The notes under the pieces are model-generated. The model searched no databases. It worked only from the letters and a program-made list of their open reading frames with translations, and was not told the origin of the DNA. From Dryomyza anilis (Eukaryota; Arthropoda; Insecta; Diptera; Dryomyzidae), in assembly GCA_951804985.1 (NCBI GenBank), contig OX638130.1, positions 85,965,069 through 86,029,068 of the forward strand: a stretch of 64,000 nt of DNA, written 5' to 3'. Position numbers and translations under genes: made by a program. Positions 35,690-48,989 of this stretch are shown one piece after another (the first letter of the stretch is position 1; each line of letters starts with the position of its first letter).

Positions 35690-36065
35690 TTCACTTCAAC
35701 GTTCTGACTACGCCACTGCACAAACAAACGAACAGACGCACAGATCGCGCCATTGAGAACCTGTGAGACGATGGCTGGATCAGTTTAGATTTAGCTGCCG
35801 GTTCAGTCGACACGAAGTACGCGCGCAACGTGTTTAACGTGTGGTTTGCTCCATGCAGTACCAACGACGACGAAGTACGTTTAACATGTTTCAGATACAT
35901 ATACAAAAAATAAACCTATTATTTGCAAAAATAAAAACAACGCAAAAAACCAAAATAGAAATAAAGAAAAAAATGACTAAAACACATGCAAAATATATAA
36001 GGCAGTCTGTCCGACTAACTGTCAGACGGGAGGCGTGTGAGCGAACGGACGGTCAATGCTAAGTG
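35690..36065 (+). promoter_or_regulatory. Candidate promoter/leader island upstream of gene B
   Basis: GC rises between 35690 and 35880. GGTTCAGTCGACACG at 35801 carries the initiator TCAGTC (A at 35805), followed by CG-rich sequence and a CA/A-rich, leader-like stretch. It is 16 kb upstream of gene B's start on the same strand. I see no clear TATA or downstream promoter element, so this is tentative. Confidence 0.25.
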
Positions 36066-36507
36066 TTGTGTTTATTATTAAAATATGAGTAGAAAATAAT
36101 AAAAACAATAAAATAAAAAATAAACAGTGAAAATGCAAATGAAATTAAAAGCTATATTATTAAATAAATGGCTGTCTAGTTAGTGGCAACAACAAATGCA
36201 AATACAAAAACAAAACCACTAAAAACACTAACAACGTAGTGCAGATTACGGCAACAGAGGTTAATTGAATTAAACAACAAATAAAATATGAACAAAAACT
36301 AAAACATTAAACTTAATTTTAAGAAGTGGCTCAAGTAAACGAATGTTTTGCATGAATAACGCTGAAGGTTGCCACATGTTTAATGTTGGAAACAAAATTT
36401 TAAAAACAATATATGAACTAAAATTCCTACAGGTGCCGAACGCAAAGACCCATGTGAAACCTGACGCCATAACATACATTTGAAAATTGTAGAAACGAAA
36501 TCCTAAT

Positions 36508-36840
36508 CTTTATTCTGCAAAATCAAGAACCGTAGAGTACAGTTTTACCAAAGAATTGTTGTATTTGCTAAATCAAGAACTGGAACCCTGTATTGTATAG
36601 ACTTCCGTAGCTAGACCTGTTTAAAGGTATCTCTATGAGGTGTCAATTTACCCCGTCTTGATTCAACTTTACGTTTATTCTACAAAATCAAAAAACCGGA
36701 GACTACCGTCTTCTCAAAGAATTGTTGTATTTGTTATGCTAAATCATGAACCGGAACCTGTATTGTATACTTCAGTACCTAGACCTGTCTAAAAGTATCT
36801 CTATGAGGGCTCAACTTACCCCGTCTTATGTCTTGTTAAA
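36508..36840. repeat. About 170-bp tandem duplication
   Basis: Two copies share 'tttattctacaaaatcaa', 'aaagaattgttgtatttg', 'tgtattgtata', 'ctagacctgt', 'gtatctctatgag' and 'taccccgtctt'. Confidence 0.75.
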
Positions 36841-37000
36841 TTGACCGATATGATTCATATAAAATTGGACAAAATTATAATTTTCCCGTAAGATTAGAAT
36901 CTGATCCTGAAAAACTAAAAATAAAATGAAAAAACAAACCATATAAAACGTATTCTGTTCATAAACTGTTACGAATCTAGTTGGGAATTGTAATCGTTAA

Positions 37001-37128
37001 AATAAGGGTATTCACTTCATATTGTCTGCGTACATGTTTATTTCATAAGAATTCTACACTAGAATGCATTTAATTTTTAGGATATTCGCACATACACAGT
37101 AGATACGAAGTGAAATGAATACCCTTAA
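37001..37128. mobile_element. About 125-bp MITE (AAGGGTATTCACTTC)
   Basis: Ends AAGGGTATTCACTTC and GAAGTGAAATGAATACCCTT are inverted copies (with a small insertion in one). The interior is AT-rich and non-coding. Confidence 0.6.
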
Positions 37129-39002
37129 TATTTTTGAAACCATTATATCCTTTAATTTCGTAAAACCATAACGAATATGAATTCATGTTTAGTGTTTTAA
37201 AACAATATCAGTAGGAAAGGTCACATGTGGAAATTTGTACTAAGAATTATGAAATTGGAGTCGTTCTAAGCCTACTATAAATACCCCTAAACTATGTGAT
37301 AATGTGTTTAAAGTGGTTCTGAAATCGCTCTTAGTTTGAGAAATTTACCAAACCTGAAAATAATTTTAAACTTGTAATCATGAGACAAAATCTATTTCAA
37401 TTATTTGAATACTAAGGTGTACCGAATTTCTAATTCGAGAAGTACCAAATTTTCGATTCTTTCATTAAATCATTCACTTCGGAAAGGTAAATAAAAGTGT
37501 TAATAAGGTTTATACTCCGAAGAAAAACGCATAAAATACAATACAAATTGGTCAATAGTATATTTATTGATTTAATAGTATACAAAATAAATATATTGCA
37601 ATAAACTCAAAATTACTCTTACAGTATTTTATAGTATTTAATGGTATTTACCCAATAAAATAATAATATAACCTATTGACTAATTTTAATATTAAGAAAA
37701 ACTGTTGATTGTATGGTATTTTTCAATCTGTATCTACAAAAGTGTGCAGATCAGCCGTTTTCGCTTATTTTCAATAACAGACAGCTTAAATATACTAATA
37801 TTCTGAAATCTAAGTGTCTTTGATCTAGCTTTTTATGTTCTCCTAATTTTAACAGACATGTGGACAGACAGACATCGCTAAATCGGTTCAGGAGTTAACT
37901 CTGAGAATTTCCAAAGGTTTTTTTTACACATTTTATATGAAATACGATTAAGAGCTTAAAAATTTGTGAAGGCACGCGAATTAAGATTCATATTACTTCT
38001 TTTAAAAAATTCAAATTTGTTTAAAATTCTGTCACTTTCTTCTAAAAGTTATTCGTTTCGAAATACAGAAAAAGGCGACGAAAAATTTCAATTTAAACAC
38101 TATTACATGAGTACTTTCGAAATAATGTCATATCTGAGGTTCAGGTTGAATTGGAGGTTCAAATTGAATTGAAGGTTAAGGTTGAATAGGAATGCCGATT
38201 CGAACTGTATTTTCAAGTTTTATCTCAAAAAGAAAAAAAAATCAAAGTCATTAACGATAACTATACAGAATTATTTTTTGTAATAAGATAATATAATGTG
38301 TAATGAATAATTATTTCAAAACCTATAAAAAAAGTGCGCCACATATTATTTTTTTTTTATTGCATATGTTTGTCTTTATGCACATTTCCCCTTATTGCAT
38401 CCGTGTATCTATGCAAAGTATCTCAAAAACACTTCATGTCAATCTGGCAACTACGCCAACCGGAGGCTCGTTGTTCTGAACCTCTCTTCGCAAGTGCAAC
38501 TTTTGTATTGCGTTTTACAAAATTAAAGAATTTGCAATTTTTTTTTAATTTATTGCGTGCGAGAAAATCTTTTCCGCATTTATGCGCTGCCTCAAGTGTC
38601 CATCCGTAGCAGAGAGCTATTGTATCTTGTATCTCTGTATGTATGAGAATATCTGAATGTTTATATGGCTGTCTCTCTGACTGACTGTCTGTCTGTCGGT
38701 TTGAAAGTGTGTGTGAAAGTGTATCTCAAAGTATGTGCAAATATTCGCACAAACTTTAAATATCAAAGATTTATGGTCAAGAAGTGCACGTTACACGTTC
38801 GCTTACGTTGCCACCTCCAGCTCCCTCTCATTCCCACCATAATTTTGCAACGTAGAACTATTACGTAAACAAAACGATCTACTGACACATACACGACGAC
38901 GATATGTGCGATGATCTGTTGTTCTAGGCAAAAAGTACTCTTTTGCACTTGTGTGGATTCTCAGATAAGAACAGATTCAGATATATGTGCACATAGTATA
39001 GA
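37129..39002. other. Intergenic stretch with small repeat relics
   Basis: 37535-37730 resembles 16950-17110. 37735-37915 is a decayed copy of the GACA/'catcgctaaatcgg' dispersed repeat. 38650-38720 has GTCT/GTGT microsatellites. No gene is supported. Confidence 0.4.
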
Positions 39003-39310
39003 GATTTGTTGTGCCAACCAACTCTTTGTTCAACAAACGTATTCGGTTCTCTCAACAGTTTAGTCGGTTGTTATTGTTAAAACCAAAAGAGTTGTAGTTT
39101 GGAGTACAACCAATTTTTAATAGTTTTCGAACAATTGGGAGTGTGTATTGGCTATGGCAGTTCGACAACCGAATATGGCAGTTCCGCCAACAAATTCGAA
39201 TCGAATTCGGAGAAACGGCATCTAAGAATCCGTGCGGCAACCGATTTGACATAAAACACATCTGATTTCGAATGTCAATGTTGTATTTCCGTTCCGCACA
39301 GAATCAAGAA
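39003..39310. mobile_element. MITE family 2, copy 2 (inverted relative of 29132-29460)
   Basis: The sequence 'gccaaccaactctttgt', 'ggttctctcaac', 'gtcggttgttattg' and 'agagttgtagttt' is the reverse complement order of the 29.1-kb copy. Its right end reads CGCACAGAATC. Confidence 0.6.
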
Positions 39311-39479
39311 TAGTTTAACATTAGCAGAGACTAGGATTAGAAATTCCGATACGACGGACTTCTAATGAGGTGATTATATTTTTGCTATAAATTTTATGAA
39401 TTTTTACAATATTCCTTATTTATAATTATTTTATTTTTTATGATTTTAAATTAATTTAATTTTTTTTTTTTGTTTCTTG

Positions 39480-40525
39480 ATAACATTTTGAGTCTTTAGC
39501 ACATAATAGAGCCCAAAAAGACTCATATTTAAACATTCATAAATGAGCACTAAAAAGAGTCCAAAAACACTCATATTTATGAAAATTTTATTATTATTAG
39601 CTAAACAATAATACAAAAACTATTGAATTAATATGAAAAACTATTGTTTCGTGTCCTTTAGAATCAATATTCGTACTATTAGTTTTTTGTTTTCTGAGTG
39701 CACATATATGTGCAATCATTTGAGCCCAAAAAGACTCCCGACCCCTGGGTAAAGAGAGCACGATTTAGTTAGCACAAAAACACTCATATTTATGAAACTT
39801 TTATTACTCTTAAAATAATCATATTTGAGTACTAAAGAACAAAAGAAAGTCTTCCGGAATTTTGAGAAAAACAGGCTTTTAAGAGCCTTAAAATCCTTTT
39901 ATTTATGACCATTTTAAATATTCCTAAATAGAGACCACACATTTTATTAAATGTCCGATGGTTTCTCGTGAAAATTACATAAAAATCGTTCATGTTTTTC
40001 TAAGTCCAGACATCCAGGAGAAAATTTAATTTTAATTAAATGCATGAAATATTTAAGAGTGTCTGCTGAACTTTCACTAATAAAATGAATTTTTTATTTG
40101 ATTTCAAATTTAAAACGAATATTAGTATATCAATTTAATTTGAGCAATAGGCTTTTAAAGCCAGCATAAAAGGCTTCTAAAGCGAGCACTAAATTGGATG
40201 CTTTTATGTGTTTTACTTGAGAAAGAGATTCTAAAGCGCTCATGAATCAGACTCTTTTATGAGTGATATTTTGGAGCGCTTCTAAAACATTCTAAAATAT
40301 AGAGCTTTTATAAGTCTATTTTCTGAATGCTCAGAAACAATTTTAGACTGGATGCTTTTAGGAGTTTAATTTTTGAGCGCTCCTAAAAATTACTCTTTAA
40401 TGAGTAATATTTTGGAAAGTTCAGAAAACAGTCTTAAAAGTGATACTTTAACAAGTCTCTTTTCTGAGGGCGCATAAAACACTCAAATATTGGTTTCCTT
40501 TATGACTTCTATTTCAGAGCGCTCC
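39480..40525. repeat. Degenerate 50-65-bp minisatellite ('gagcgctcctaaaa...actcttttatgag')
   Basis: Words 'actcatatttatga', 'gagcgctcctaaa' and 'tcttttatgagt' recur in both orientations through the segment. Confidence 0.6.
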
Positions 40526-41295
40526 TAAATTGCTTAATGGGATTATTGAAAGATATATAAAAATATATTAGAAGAAGATATATTAGAAGAAATTATTACG
40601 ATAACTTGTTATAAAAATGAAGAAAGATATTTTATGCTTGGATCCTGAATTCATTTTTTGTTGTTGCCATTATAATAACAATTATGAAGAAAGCAAATAA
40701 GATTCTGTCATAGTTATGGCTGTCATATTAATGTATAAAGAATTGAATTAGTGACTTTGAGCGTAGGCGAATTTTGCTGCAAAAGCAGAAATTTATTTAT
40801 TATTTAATTTATTTTTATATTTCTAGTTATTTATTTACAAATTTAGTAATTTATTTTCCAAATTAGTTAATTATTTTTAACTTTAGATTAAATGTTAAAT
40901 TATTTGTATTTTTAACAGAATTCTGAATTCTCATTTCTATTTAAATTCATAATGCTGATTTTGACTGATTTTAAGAAAGTTGCAAAGAAAATTTCAATCA
41001 CATTTAAAATAAAATATACAGAACTTACAAAAATAGTAGTCCCAAATTTTTAAAAATAAGTTTTTATTTGTATTTGTCAATGTTTAGTTTTAGTTTTTAC
41101 ACTGATAGAAAAGATTTGTTTGAATATGCTTTAATGTAATTATTCGAAATTGCCATATAAATATAAGGAGTAAAATCTAATTACATTATAATTGAATTGT
41201 ATAATTATTTTGTTGGGATTGAAATATTCCAAACCGAAATATTTCATTAGATATTACTATATGTATGTTTGTAATTTCTGCTATTTAACAAAGCC
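40526..41295. other. AT-rich intergenic sequence
   Basis: Nothing recognisable. Confidence 0.4.
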
Positions 41296-41304
41296 AACGT
41301 CAAA

Positions 41305-41610
41305 GCCGCGGTAGCTCAGTGGTTAGTGCGTTGGACTGCGAGCTGAAAGGTCCCCGATTCAAGTCTGGACTGCGGCTAACAACATCTTTTCATAGAAACA
41401 TTTTTCTGTACCGCGCTACCTATCGGCAGTATATGGCAAACCTTCGAGAGTAAACATTTCCTATGAAAAGCTCTCACCCGCCGTTCGTATTCGGCAATAA
41501 ACTGTAGGTCCCACCACTTTGAGTACAAATATAACACGCACAGCTCAAAATGGTGAGAGAGCTCGGCCTAAGTTCTTATAAGACTGTAGTGCCAAACTAT
41601 TATTATTATT
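41305..41610 (+). mobile_element. tRNA-derived SINE with perfect 9-bp target-site duplication
   Basis: The 306-bp insert is bracketed by AACGTCAAA at 41296-41304 and 41611-41619. Its first 72 nt resemble a tRNA: GCCGCGG can pair with CTGCGGC, box A is TAGCTCAGTGG, and box B-like CGATTCAAGTC follows. The non-tRNA body (CTCACCCGCCGTTCGTATTC; GAGAGAGCTCGGCCTAAG) matches the copy at 12626-12964. It ends in (ATT)n. The intact duplication and open head imply a fairly recent insertion. Confidence 0.9.
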
Positions 41611-41619
41611 AACGTCAAA

Positions 41620-43185
41620 AAAGGTTCTTTGAATTAAGGAAAAAAAGGGAAAAAATTAATATTTTGTAAAAAAATATTAGCACTAAAGTTACTTTTTTAG
41701 ATCAATATGAAATGTAAACATCAATATGTTTACATGTAAATAAAATGTTTTTCACATCAAACATTTATATGTTTGCAAAAAGCCAAAAATTATTCATTCT
41801 GAATATAATTATGTTTGAACGTAAACAAAAATATGTTTGGCTGTTATTAAAATAACGTTTGGCAATGCAATAATACTTTTATTAGCATAAAGCTCCAAAG
41901 ATATATGTAATGCCTGCAAAATTATGTTTGGTAGAGCCCTTTTTTTTGCAGCGTGTAGTTTTCAATATATTTGGATCTGAACTCGGACATTTTTTGGTAT
42001 TTTTATTTAGAATTTAATGACAATTATTAATGATTATATGGAACATAGTGCTAACTTACATTTAAAATTATTGAAATATAGTATATTTTTTAAAATCATT
42101 GAAAAAAAGGACTGCAGTTTCGATTGTCATCTTTAAAGGTTACCCTGATAGAATAAACTGAGTAACCATTCAAAACCAGCATCATCGAATTATATATGAG
42201 AAATTGTCTTGACTATCTTTATTTATCTATACTTAAAAGTAAAAAGTGTCAACATTAAATATTGCTTATTTGAGTTTAAAATCGACACTAAAAACCTTTT
42301 AAGAAACATGTTAGGGCCAAGATGTTATTAGATTAAAAAGAAAAAAGTGTAAAAAAACAAAATACACTAAATACGTATTATAGATGATGATGATGATGAT
42401 GTACATTTGTCTTATTTGTTTATTTAGAATAGTTAAATTTAGTTTGTCAATTTTTCACAGACAAAAACACAAATGCCATACCGTATTCGTAATGTATAAA
42501 TATTTATTCTTTTAATCGACATCTGATTATGAAAAATTTACCAACTTTGTAGTAGGTTGTTTATTATTTGCATAGACATTACGTACTGCTTTTAATGTAA
42601 ATATACCTCATCCTCCTCACCACGCTACTGGACCCTCCTCTAGTATGACTGACCAAGACCACCATCACTCAGGCGCATCGTGTGCCTTCGGGAGTGTGTG
42701 TTGTTTGCCCTCGACTTTAGTTTTGTTGGGGTCTATAGCGTGATTTTTATTTAATTTTTATATTTATTTTCACTTTTTTTTGTTGTTGTTGGTGTCGTAC
42801 TTGACGTTGAAACTGTAATGCTGTAACCACTTGTGAAAGGGCAGAGCCATGACATATTCGTCACTTCCTCCAAATGCTTTAATCAATTGAATTAACTGAA
42901 GGAATTGTGTTTCCGTTTATTAGTTTAATACAGACGACAGAGTTTTGGTACCTACTTGCGCAGTTCCTGTTTAAAATTGAAAGATTTCTGTATTTTTCAA
43001 TTATAGCTTCAGCAAACCAGTAGCATTTACTAAAATCTTTATTCTTAATCATATTTGAAACTCATATTTCATTAGTTATATTAGAAACACCAAAACAAAA
43101 ATCACAATCCTTCTGAACCCAGAACTTAGAATTGTTAATTTTTGCGCCCAGGTTTGGAATAATTTGGCAATGAAATTTGGCATCG
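41620..43185. other. Intergenic sequence
   Basis: (GAT)n at about 42385-42401. A GC-richer patch 42600-42740 with CCTCCTC words has no frame of note on either strand. The rest is AT-rich. Confidence 0.4.
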
Positions 43186-43189
43186 CCTG

Positions 43190-43570
43190 AAAGGGTATTC
43201 ATTCAGCTATAAGTTAAAGCAAATTTAATTTTAAAAACTTTTAAGGGTTTTGAGTTATGATCGTTCAAAGTCAAAAACTGAGACTTAAATCTGCTTTAAC
43301 GCCTCGATCGGTCATGGTCTGCACTATTCGGTATTAAAAGTGGGTATTGCATAAATGCGTATCTATTTTTCTATAAGTTAAAATCAATTTCAACGTAAAA
43401 CCGTTTAAAAGTTTTTGATGGATAACGTTCAAATTCAAAAATGTCGACTAAATTCAGCTGAAACGCCTCTAACGGCCAGGATCGGAACGTCACGGCAATA
43501 AGAGTGGGTATGGGGTGAAAGGGTATTCATTCAGCTATAACTTATAATAAATTTTGGTGTAATTACTTTT
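43190..43570. repeat. About 168-bp satellite, two-plus monomers
   Basis: Blocks 'gggtattcattcagctataa', 'gcgtatctatttttctataa' and again 'gggtattcattcagctataa' start near 43194, 43359 and 43530, each followed by 'gttaaa...ttttaa' and 'cgttcaaa(g/t)tcaaaa' with 'aacgcctc'. Confidence 0.7.
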
Positions 43571-44087
43571 AATTGGCAGAAGTTATGAACGTTCAAAATC
43601 GAAATTTTGAAAAAAAAATAGACTTTTCTTATATCGTCCATAGCACCCAAAATAAAAAGTATGACAAACGTTTATTTTTGAAAAATATAGATAAAATATC
43701 CAGTATTAAAAAAAAATTAACCTGAGCGCAATTTCATAAAAACTCACAGAGATATTAGAACTCAAAGTGAAAAAAAAAACAATTCACCCAATTTGAAACA
43801 CCCAATGATATACAGGGTGTTTTCAAAATTTACTTTACAACAATTGATACAACCGTTTAATTAATTATAACTTCTACAATTTAAAGCCCAGAGCAAAAAT
43901 ATTACATTCATTTTTAAGATAATCGTTCATAGTTTCTAGTACAATTTTAATAATCGCATTTTATGTGGTGCGCTTGGAGATTTTTCTTATAAAATTAAAA
44001 AAATAAATATTTTATTTCAACTTTATTTATAAAACTCCGTTTTTCTCGAATTTTTTTATTTATCTTTTTTTAATATTTGAATGTATC

Positions 44088-45533
44088 ATCCCCAGACAAA
44101 AAATAAGGAAACTGGTATTATAGTAGTAATTTTGAGGAAAACTCACAGGAATATGGTAGGAAATACACATTGGATAGCAGGCATTTTGAATTTTTGAAAA
44201 TAAGCAGGCTCCCTATAGCAGTATTTACGCAGGAAACTGGTATGTTCAATCTTACCCCTAGCAGGCAAAAGCAATTTTCTGTAAGTTTTTTTTTTGAAGT
44301 TTTGAAAGGTATCTTTATAGCTAGAATATGGAAGGGAGAGGTAGCCTCCGAGTAGCAGGCAACACACATTGTATAGAAATTTCTGTTTTGAAATTTTAAA
44401 AAGCTTCTTCATAGTAGGAAAATGAAAGGGAAAGGTAGCCTGCGAGTAGCAGGCAAACACATTGTATAGGAATTTCTGTTTTGAAATTTTAAAAAGCTTC
44501 TTCGTAGTAGGAAACTGAGAGGGAGAGGTAGCTTCCGAGTATCAGGCAAACACATTGTATAGGAATTTCTGTTTTGAAATTTTAAAAAGCTTCTTCATAG
44601 TAGGTAACTGAAAGGTAAAAGTAGCCTGCTAGTAGCAGCAAACACATTGTATAGAATTTCTGTTTTGAAAATTTAAAAGTTTGATCAACAAGTTGTCGAC
44701 AGAAAATTTAGTTTATATTATTTCTGTTTTGAAGTTTTAAAAGCTTGATCAACAAGTTGTCGATAGAAAATGTTGTTTACAATATCAAATTTTCCTTCAA
44801 AAATGTTCAGTATTAAATTTTCTTGGCAATTATTTGTTACGCTTCAAATTAAAATGCCACGCTGCGTCTTTTGTGCTTTTGTTTTTTTTTTTATTTAATC
44901 GGTTTGTTAAGTGAATATTTCCCTATCGCCGTGATCTATGCTGATCTACATCAGGAGGTGACCAGCGACTGGCTCTTTTTGCCATTATCGCCCACAACAT
45001 AATCTTCTTGTTGTACAAAACGTGTTTTGTTATTGCTTACTTCGATAACAATAACAAGGCGACACAATAACAATGTGAAGCTGCAGAAATATGCGTAACC
45101 AACAACACATCATCGAAGCGAATTATTTTTGCGAAAATAAAACAAACAAAATTTGTCGGTGTTGTTGTACAACAAGAAGTTTTGGTTGAAGGCGGGAAGG
45201 ATGGTCACCCATGATCTAAATCATATGTTTATGATCGCTAACTTTCCCTACCATTCCCTACCATTTTGTTTCCAGATTATTGCCCACCTTACCCTGCCTG
45301 AGCCTAAGTACCATTTAGCTTACACCTGTTTGGTTACCATACACTTCCTATGCCTGTCATTTCCCAACCAATTTTATTTTCATGCTATAGCAGGGAACTA
45401 GCAGCGTTTGTCCACATTCCCACCTTTGCCTACCTCAAAGCTACATATAAAATGTGAATTCAATGCGTATAGGTAGCATGTTTGCCTACGTGTTTCGAAC
45501 CATTTTCCTGCTTAAAATTTTGTCTGGGGATAT
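44088..45533. mobile_element. 1.45-kb TIR element with internal ~95-bp tandem
   Basis: The left end ATCCCCAGACAAAA and right end TTTTGTCTGGGGAT are inverted; similarity extends inward (AGGAAACTGGT versus inverted AGGAAAATGGTT). At about 44355-44690 a ~95-bp unit ('ttctgttttgaaattttaaa', 'gaaaggtagcctgcgagtagc') repeats four times. No transposase is visible. The terminus is shared with the 32360 repeat. Confidence 0.7.
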
Positions 45534-46930
45534 TGTAGTAAACAATTTCTTTATACACTATTTTTATTTCCATTTAATTCTCTAATTCCTTTATTATAAA
45601 AAACAGTATTTAATTTTTAAAAAATTCTAATTTGTGTATTTATTTTACAAAATGTTCATTTAGAATAGTGGTTAAAAAGTGTTCTCCGTTACTGAGATCA
45701 TTCTAAGAATTTGTGTGTACCCATTTTTTTTTAGATCAATTCGTTTACGGTTTTTATTTGCATTTGAATCATATTTTCAAAAAATTTGTTGTTTTTTTTT
45801 TGTGGCATAGATTTTGTGGCATAAAATATCTCATAGTACCATTTAAAATGAGAATAAAACCTTTAAATGAATTGATATTGAATAACCGTTTTTATATCGA
45901 TACTCAGAGTGATTACCACTTTAAAATTATATTTTAAACTTATTTCACCCATTTCTCTTATAAAAATCACAAAACTGCCTTACAAAACATCAAACAATAT
46001 TTGTCAATGTTGCCATATCGTCTACAAATCAACCTGACATTGAAATTTTAATTGCTTTCGATTTATTTATATTTTTATTTATTTTTCATTTACCCAGTTA
46101 CCGTTTTTCGAATTTTTGTTAAGCATCTGTTACGTTTGTAACAACCAGTAGTCGTTGATCGTGTTCGTGATCATGATCGTGTTCGTTCGCATGTTCATTG
46201 ACTTGTCGAGTACATACTTCTCTCTCTGGAAATTATGTTCAACGTAAGGCGTTAATTGAACGTAATGTTCTTTTGCCTGGCGGCCAAATCACTACTGTGT
46301 CTTTTAAATGTGATGATGACAGTGACCTTCGATTTTATTTTATTGGATTCGTATGTGGGGGCTCAATATGACGATAGTTTATGACAGTCGTTATGTGTTT
46401 ATACGGTGATTGTGTCTATATTACGATGCTAATTTGGCGTTTTGTTTGCAAAAAAAATCACTTCTATTTTTTTATAATGTATATTTTGCAAACATTATTT
46501 TTATTTAGTATTCTTCTGATTTTAGCAATAATATGAAAAAAGTGTTAGTTTTTAGTTAGTATTTTAGGAATTATTAATTTTTTCGAATTGTTCAAATTTT
46601 TATGAAAATGTGTAATTAAAATTTTTTGTGAAATTATTGGTTTTTAGTTCTTGTGTGAGAAATAATAACACTGATTTTTATTCAAGACATTGAAAATATG
46701 AACAAAAGGTAACCGAAATCGAAACAGTAATTTGGAATCGCATTATCGGAACTGTTCTGGAAACTTGTCCAGCCCTAATGCGCACAAGGAAGAAAATTCT
46801 TGGATTCTCTCACCGAAAAGGAAAATAAAACCAAACGAAATAATCAGGTTTCTTACTGAAATTGGCTTGACGAAGTTTCTATAGTAGGATTTACCACAAT
46901 TATCAGAAACCCTACCAACTGAATATTACA
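45534..46930. other. Intergenic sequence
   Basis: 45680-45925 ('cgtttacggtttttatttgc', 'aaaacctttaaatgaattg') resembles 55665-55815, so is a small dispersed element. 46130-46330 is GC-richer with 'cgtgttcgtgatcatgatcg'. No gene seen. Confidence 0.4.
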
Positions 46931-47186
46931 TATCGTCGTTGTAGAAAGTCACCAAATACATTTTTATGACAAACTTAAATTTCGAGTTTGTAGATTAATA
47001 TTATAAAAAGTAATTGATGCATTTTTAAAGTTGAAATATCAATTGATAGATTTACATTTTCTTATCATGTGGTAAAAAATATGGTAAAAAAAAATTAAAA
47101 ATTGACAGATATATAAAGATTTTTGTAAATGAATATTTGGCATTTTGAAAATGTATTTGGTGACTTTTCGATCTACAACGACGATA
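46931..47186. mobile_element. MITE family 1, copy 2
   Basis: Complete copy with ends TATCGTCGTTGTAGAA and CTACAACGACGATA, interior as in 23125-23386. Confidence 0.8.
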
Positions 47187-48165
47187 TCCACTATTCAGCT
47201 AATCAGGATACTACTGAATACATTAAGGAGGTACCACAGTTAATAGGTCTATCACCTATCGTTAGAAGCGGGGTACAATAAATCCTATTAGATCGCAGTG
47301 CATTAACCCAGTACAAATAATAATAATACCGGAACTGTTTCGTTACAAAAATTAAAACCGAAACGAGGGAGATACATCGGAGCCGTTTAGATTTCAATCA
47401 TTGATTGATACCGGAATAACAAACATCATAACATTTGAAATCCTTACCAAGGGCACGGAACTCAAAACAAAATTTATGAAAAATTTAGAAAATTTGTTAT
47501 CTCTATTGTCTCTTTCGGTATTTCAAAACGAAAGACTATTTGACGAAGTGACGTAATTTTAAATAAATTTCAAAGTTTAAAAGTCAAGTAACATGAAATC
47601 AAAATTGGTTTGACGATATTTTGACGTCATATTTTCGCTTCGTTGTTCGTTTCAAAATACAGAAAATGGGTATTAAATCTCCGGACAAAACACTTCTCTT
47701 GATCGATTCCCAATAAACACCCAGATCAAGTTAAGCTCAGAATCAGGAAATTAGATTGTAAAATGAATGTGAAAAATAAAAATAATCATTATAACATTGA
47801 TTTTTTATTACAAATAATTTAATTCTTAAATATTTTAAATCAAAAGGCTTATTTATAGGCTCAATCATGATTCAAAACACAACATTTTTTCAACGATCTT
47901 ACTTGAATGACGCATTTTACTCAAAACGAATACAAGTTGAGACTCATTGAAACTGAGACACTCAGGATCTTGAAATGAACCTGAAAAACGCTCATATTAG
48001 AGCTTCAATGTTTGCTGGATATTTTATGAATATTTTTCTAATAAAAAGATGTTGAAGAATACGATTTTTCAATAAAAAAAAATGGTAGTCTACATTTGTA
48101 GCATTTTACCGCATACAAAAAGTAATTTACGAGGTCCCTAGAACTTACTTTTTAAAAGGACCATT
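47187..48165. other. Intergenic sequence
   Basis: AT-rich without recognised features. Confidence 0.35.
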
Positions 48166-48169
48166 AGTG

Positions 48170-48945
48170 CATAATATAAAAGAAACCATAACTCGAATGG
48201 CCTTAACTTCTATGGCAATTTTTACTGTTTTGTTGTGCATAATATTTTTCCCTAAGACATAATGATACATTTATTAATTCTTCATATAAATTTGGCCAAT
48301 TATCTGCAGAGATTTTTTGAAAATCCGTAATATTGATGGTTTAAGAACGAGATAGAAAATTAAAATGTACTACAGAAAAGATCCTTAGGCGAGTGCCAAC
48401 ATTTGGTTTTCAGTCAAGAAATCCATATCTAATAGCGTTTTCCAGAAATGTTTCTATTAAAATTAAGGATTTGCCAGATATTTGGGGTCAATACCTCGAA
48501 ATCCTGACGTGATAGAACAAATTTTATAGTATGATAAAATTTTTGACACGTACAGAATATTAAAGATAAAGAGAAATCTTTGGCACCGCTAAATGATTAT
48601 TCGATTTTAATCTACGAAAAACTTTAGTATTTTGCAGTTTCATATAAAATAAAAAAATATTTTGCAGTGCTTAGTATTAAAGAAACTATAGCTCGTACGA
48701 CTTCGACATTTTTGTCCACTTTTTATGTTTTTTTATGCTGAATATTTTTCCCATGGACAATATGATACATTTGTCACTCCTTAATATGAAATTAGTCGAT
48801 TATGTAGATTGATCCTTTGAAAATCATTAATATTGATATTAAAAGGACGAGATAGAAATTTAATATGTACTACAGATATGAAGCATTGGATAGTGTCTAC
48901 ATTTGGTTCTCAGACAACAAATCTGTAACTACAACAGTTTTTTCA
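48170..48945. repeat. About 490-bp duplicated block
   Basis: The run 'aaagaaac(c/t)ata(a/g)ctcg...tacatttgg(t)tttcag' occurs at about 48180-48420 and 48675-48925 with many substitutions, marking an old tandem duplication. Confidence 0.6.
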
Positions 48946-48989
48946 ATAAATCAACGGTAATGTGGCGGTCACTTTTGGACCTTTATGGT

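Noticed and set aside
41305..41376. Considered as a functional tRNA gene
   Set aside because: The acceptor ends pair and boxes A/B exist, but the D and anticodon arms do not fold well and the sequence continues into a SINE body with a target duplication.
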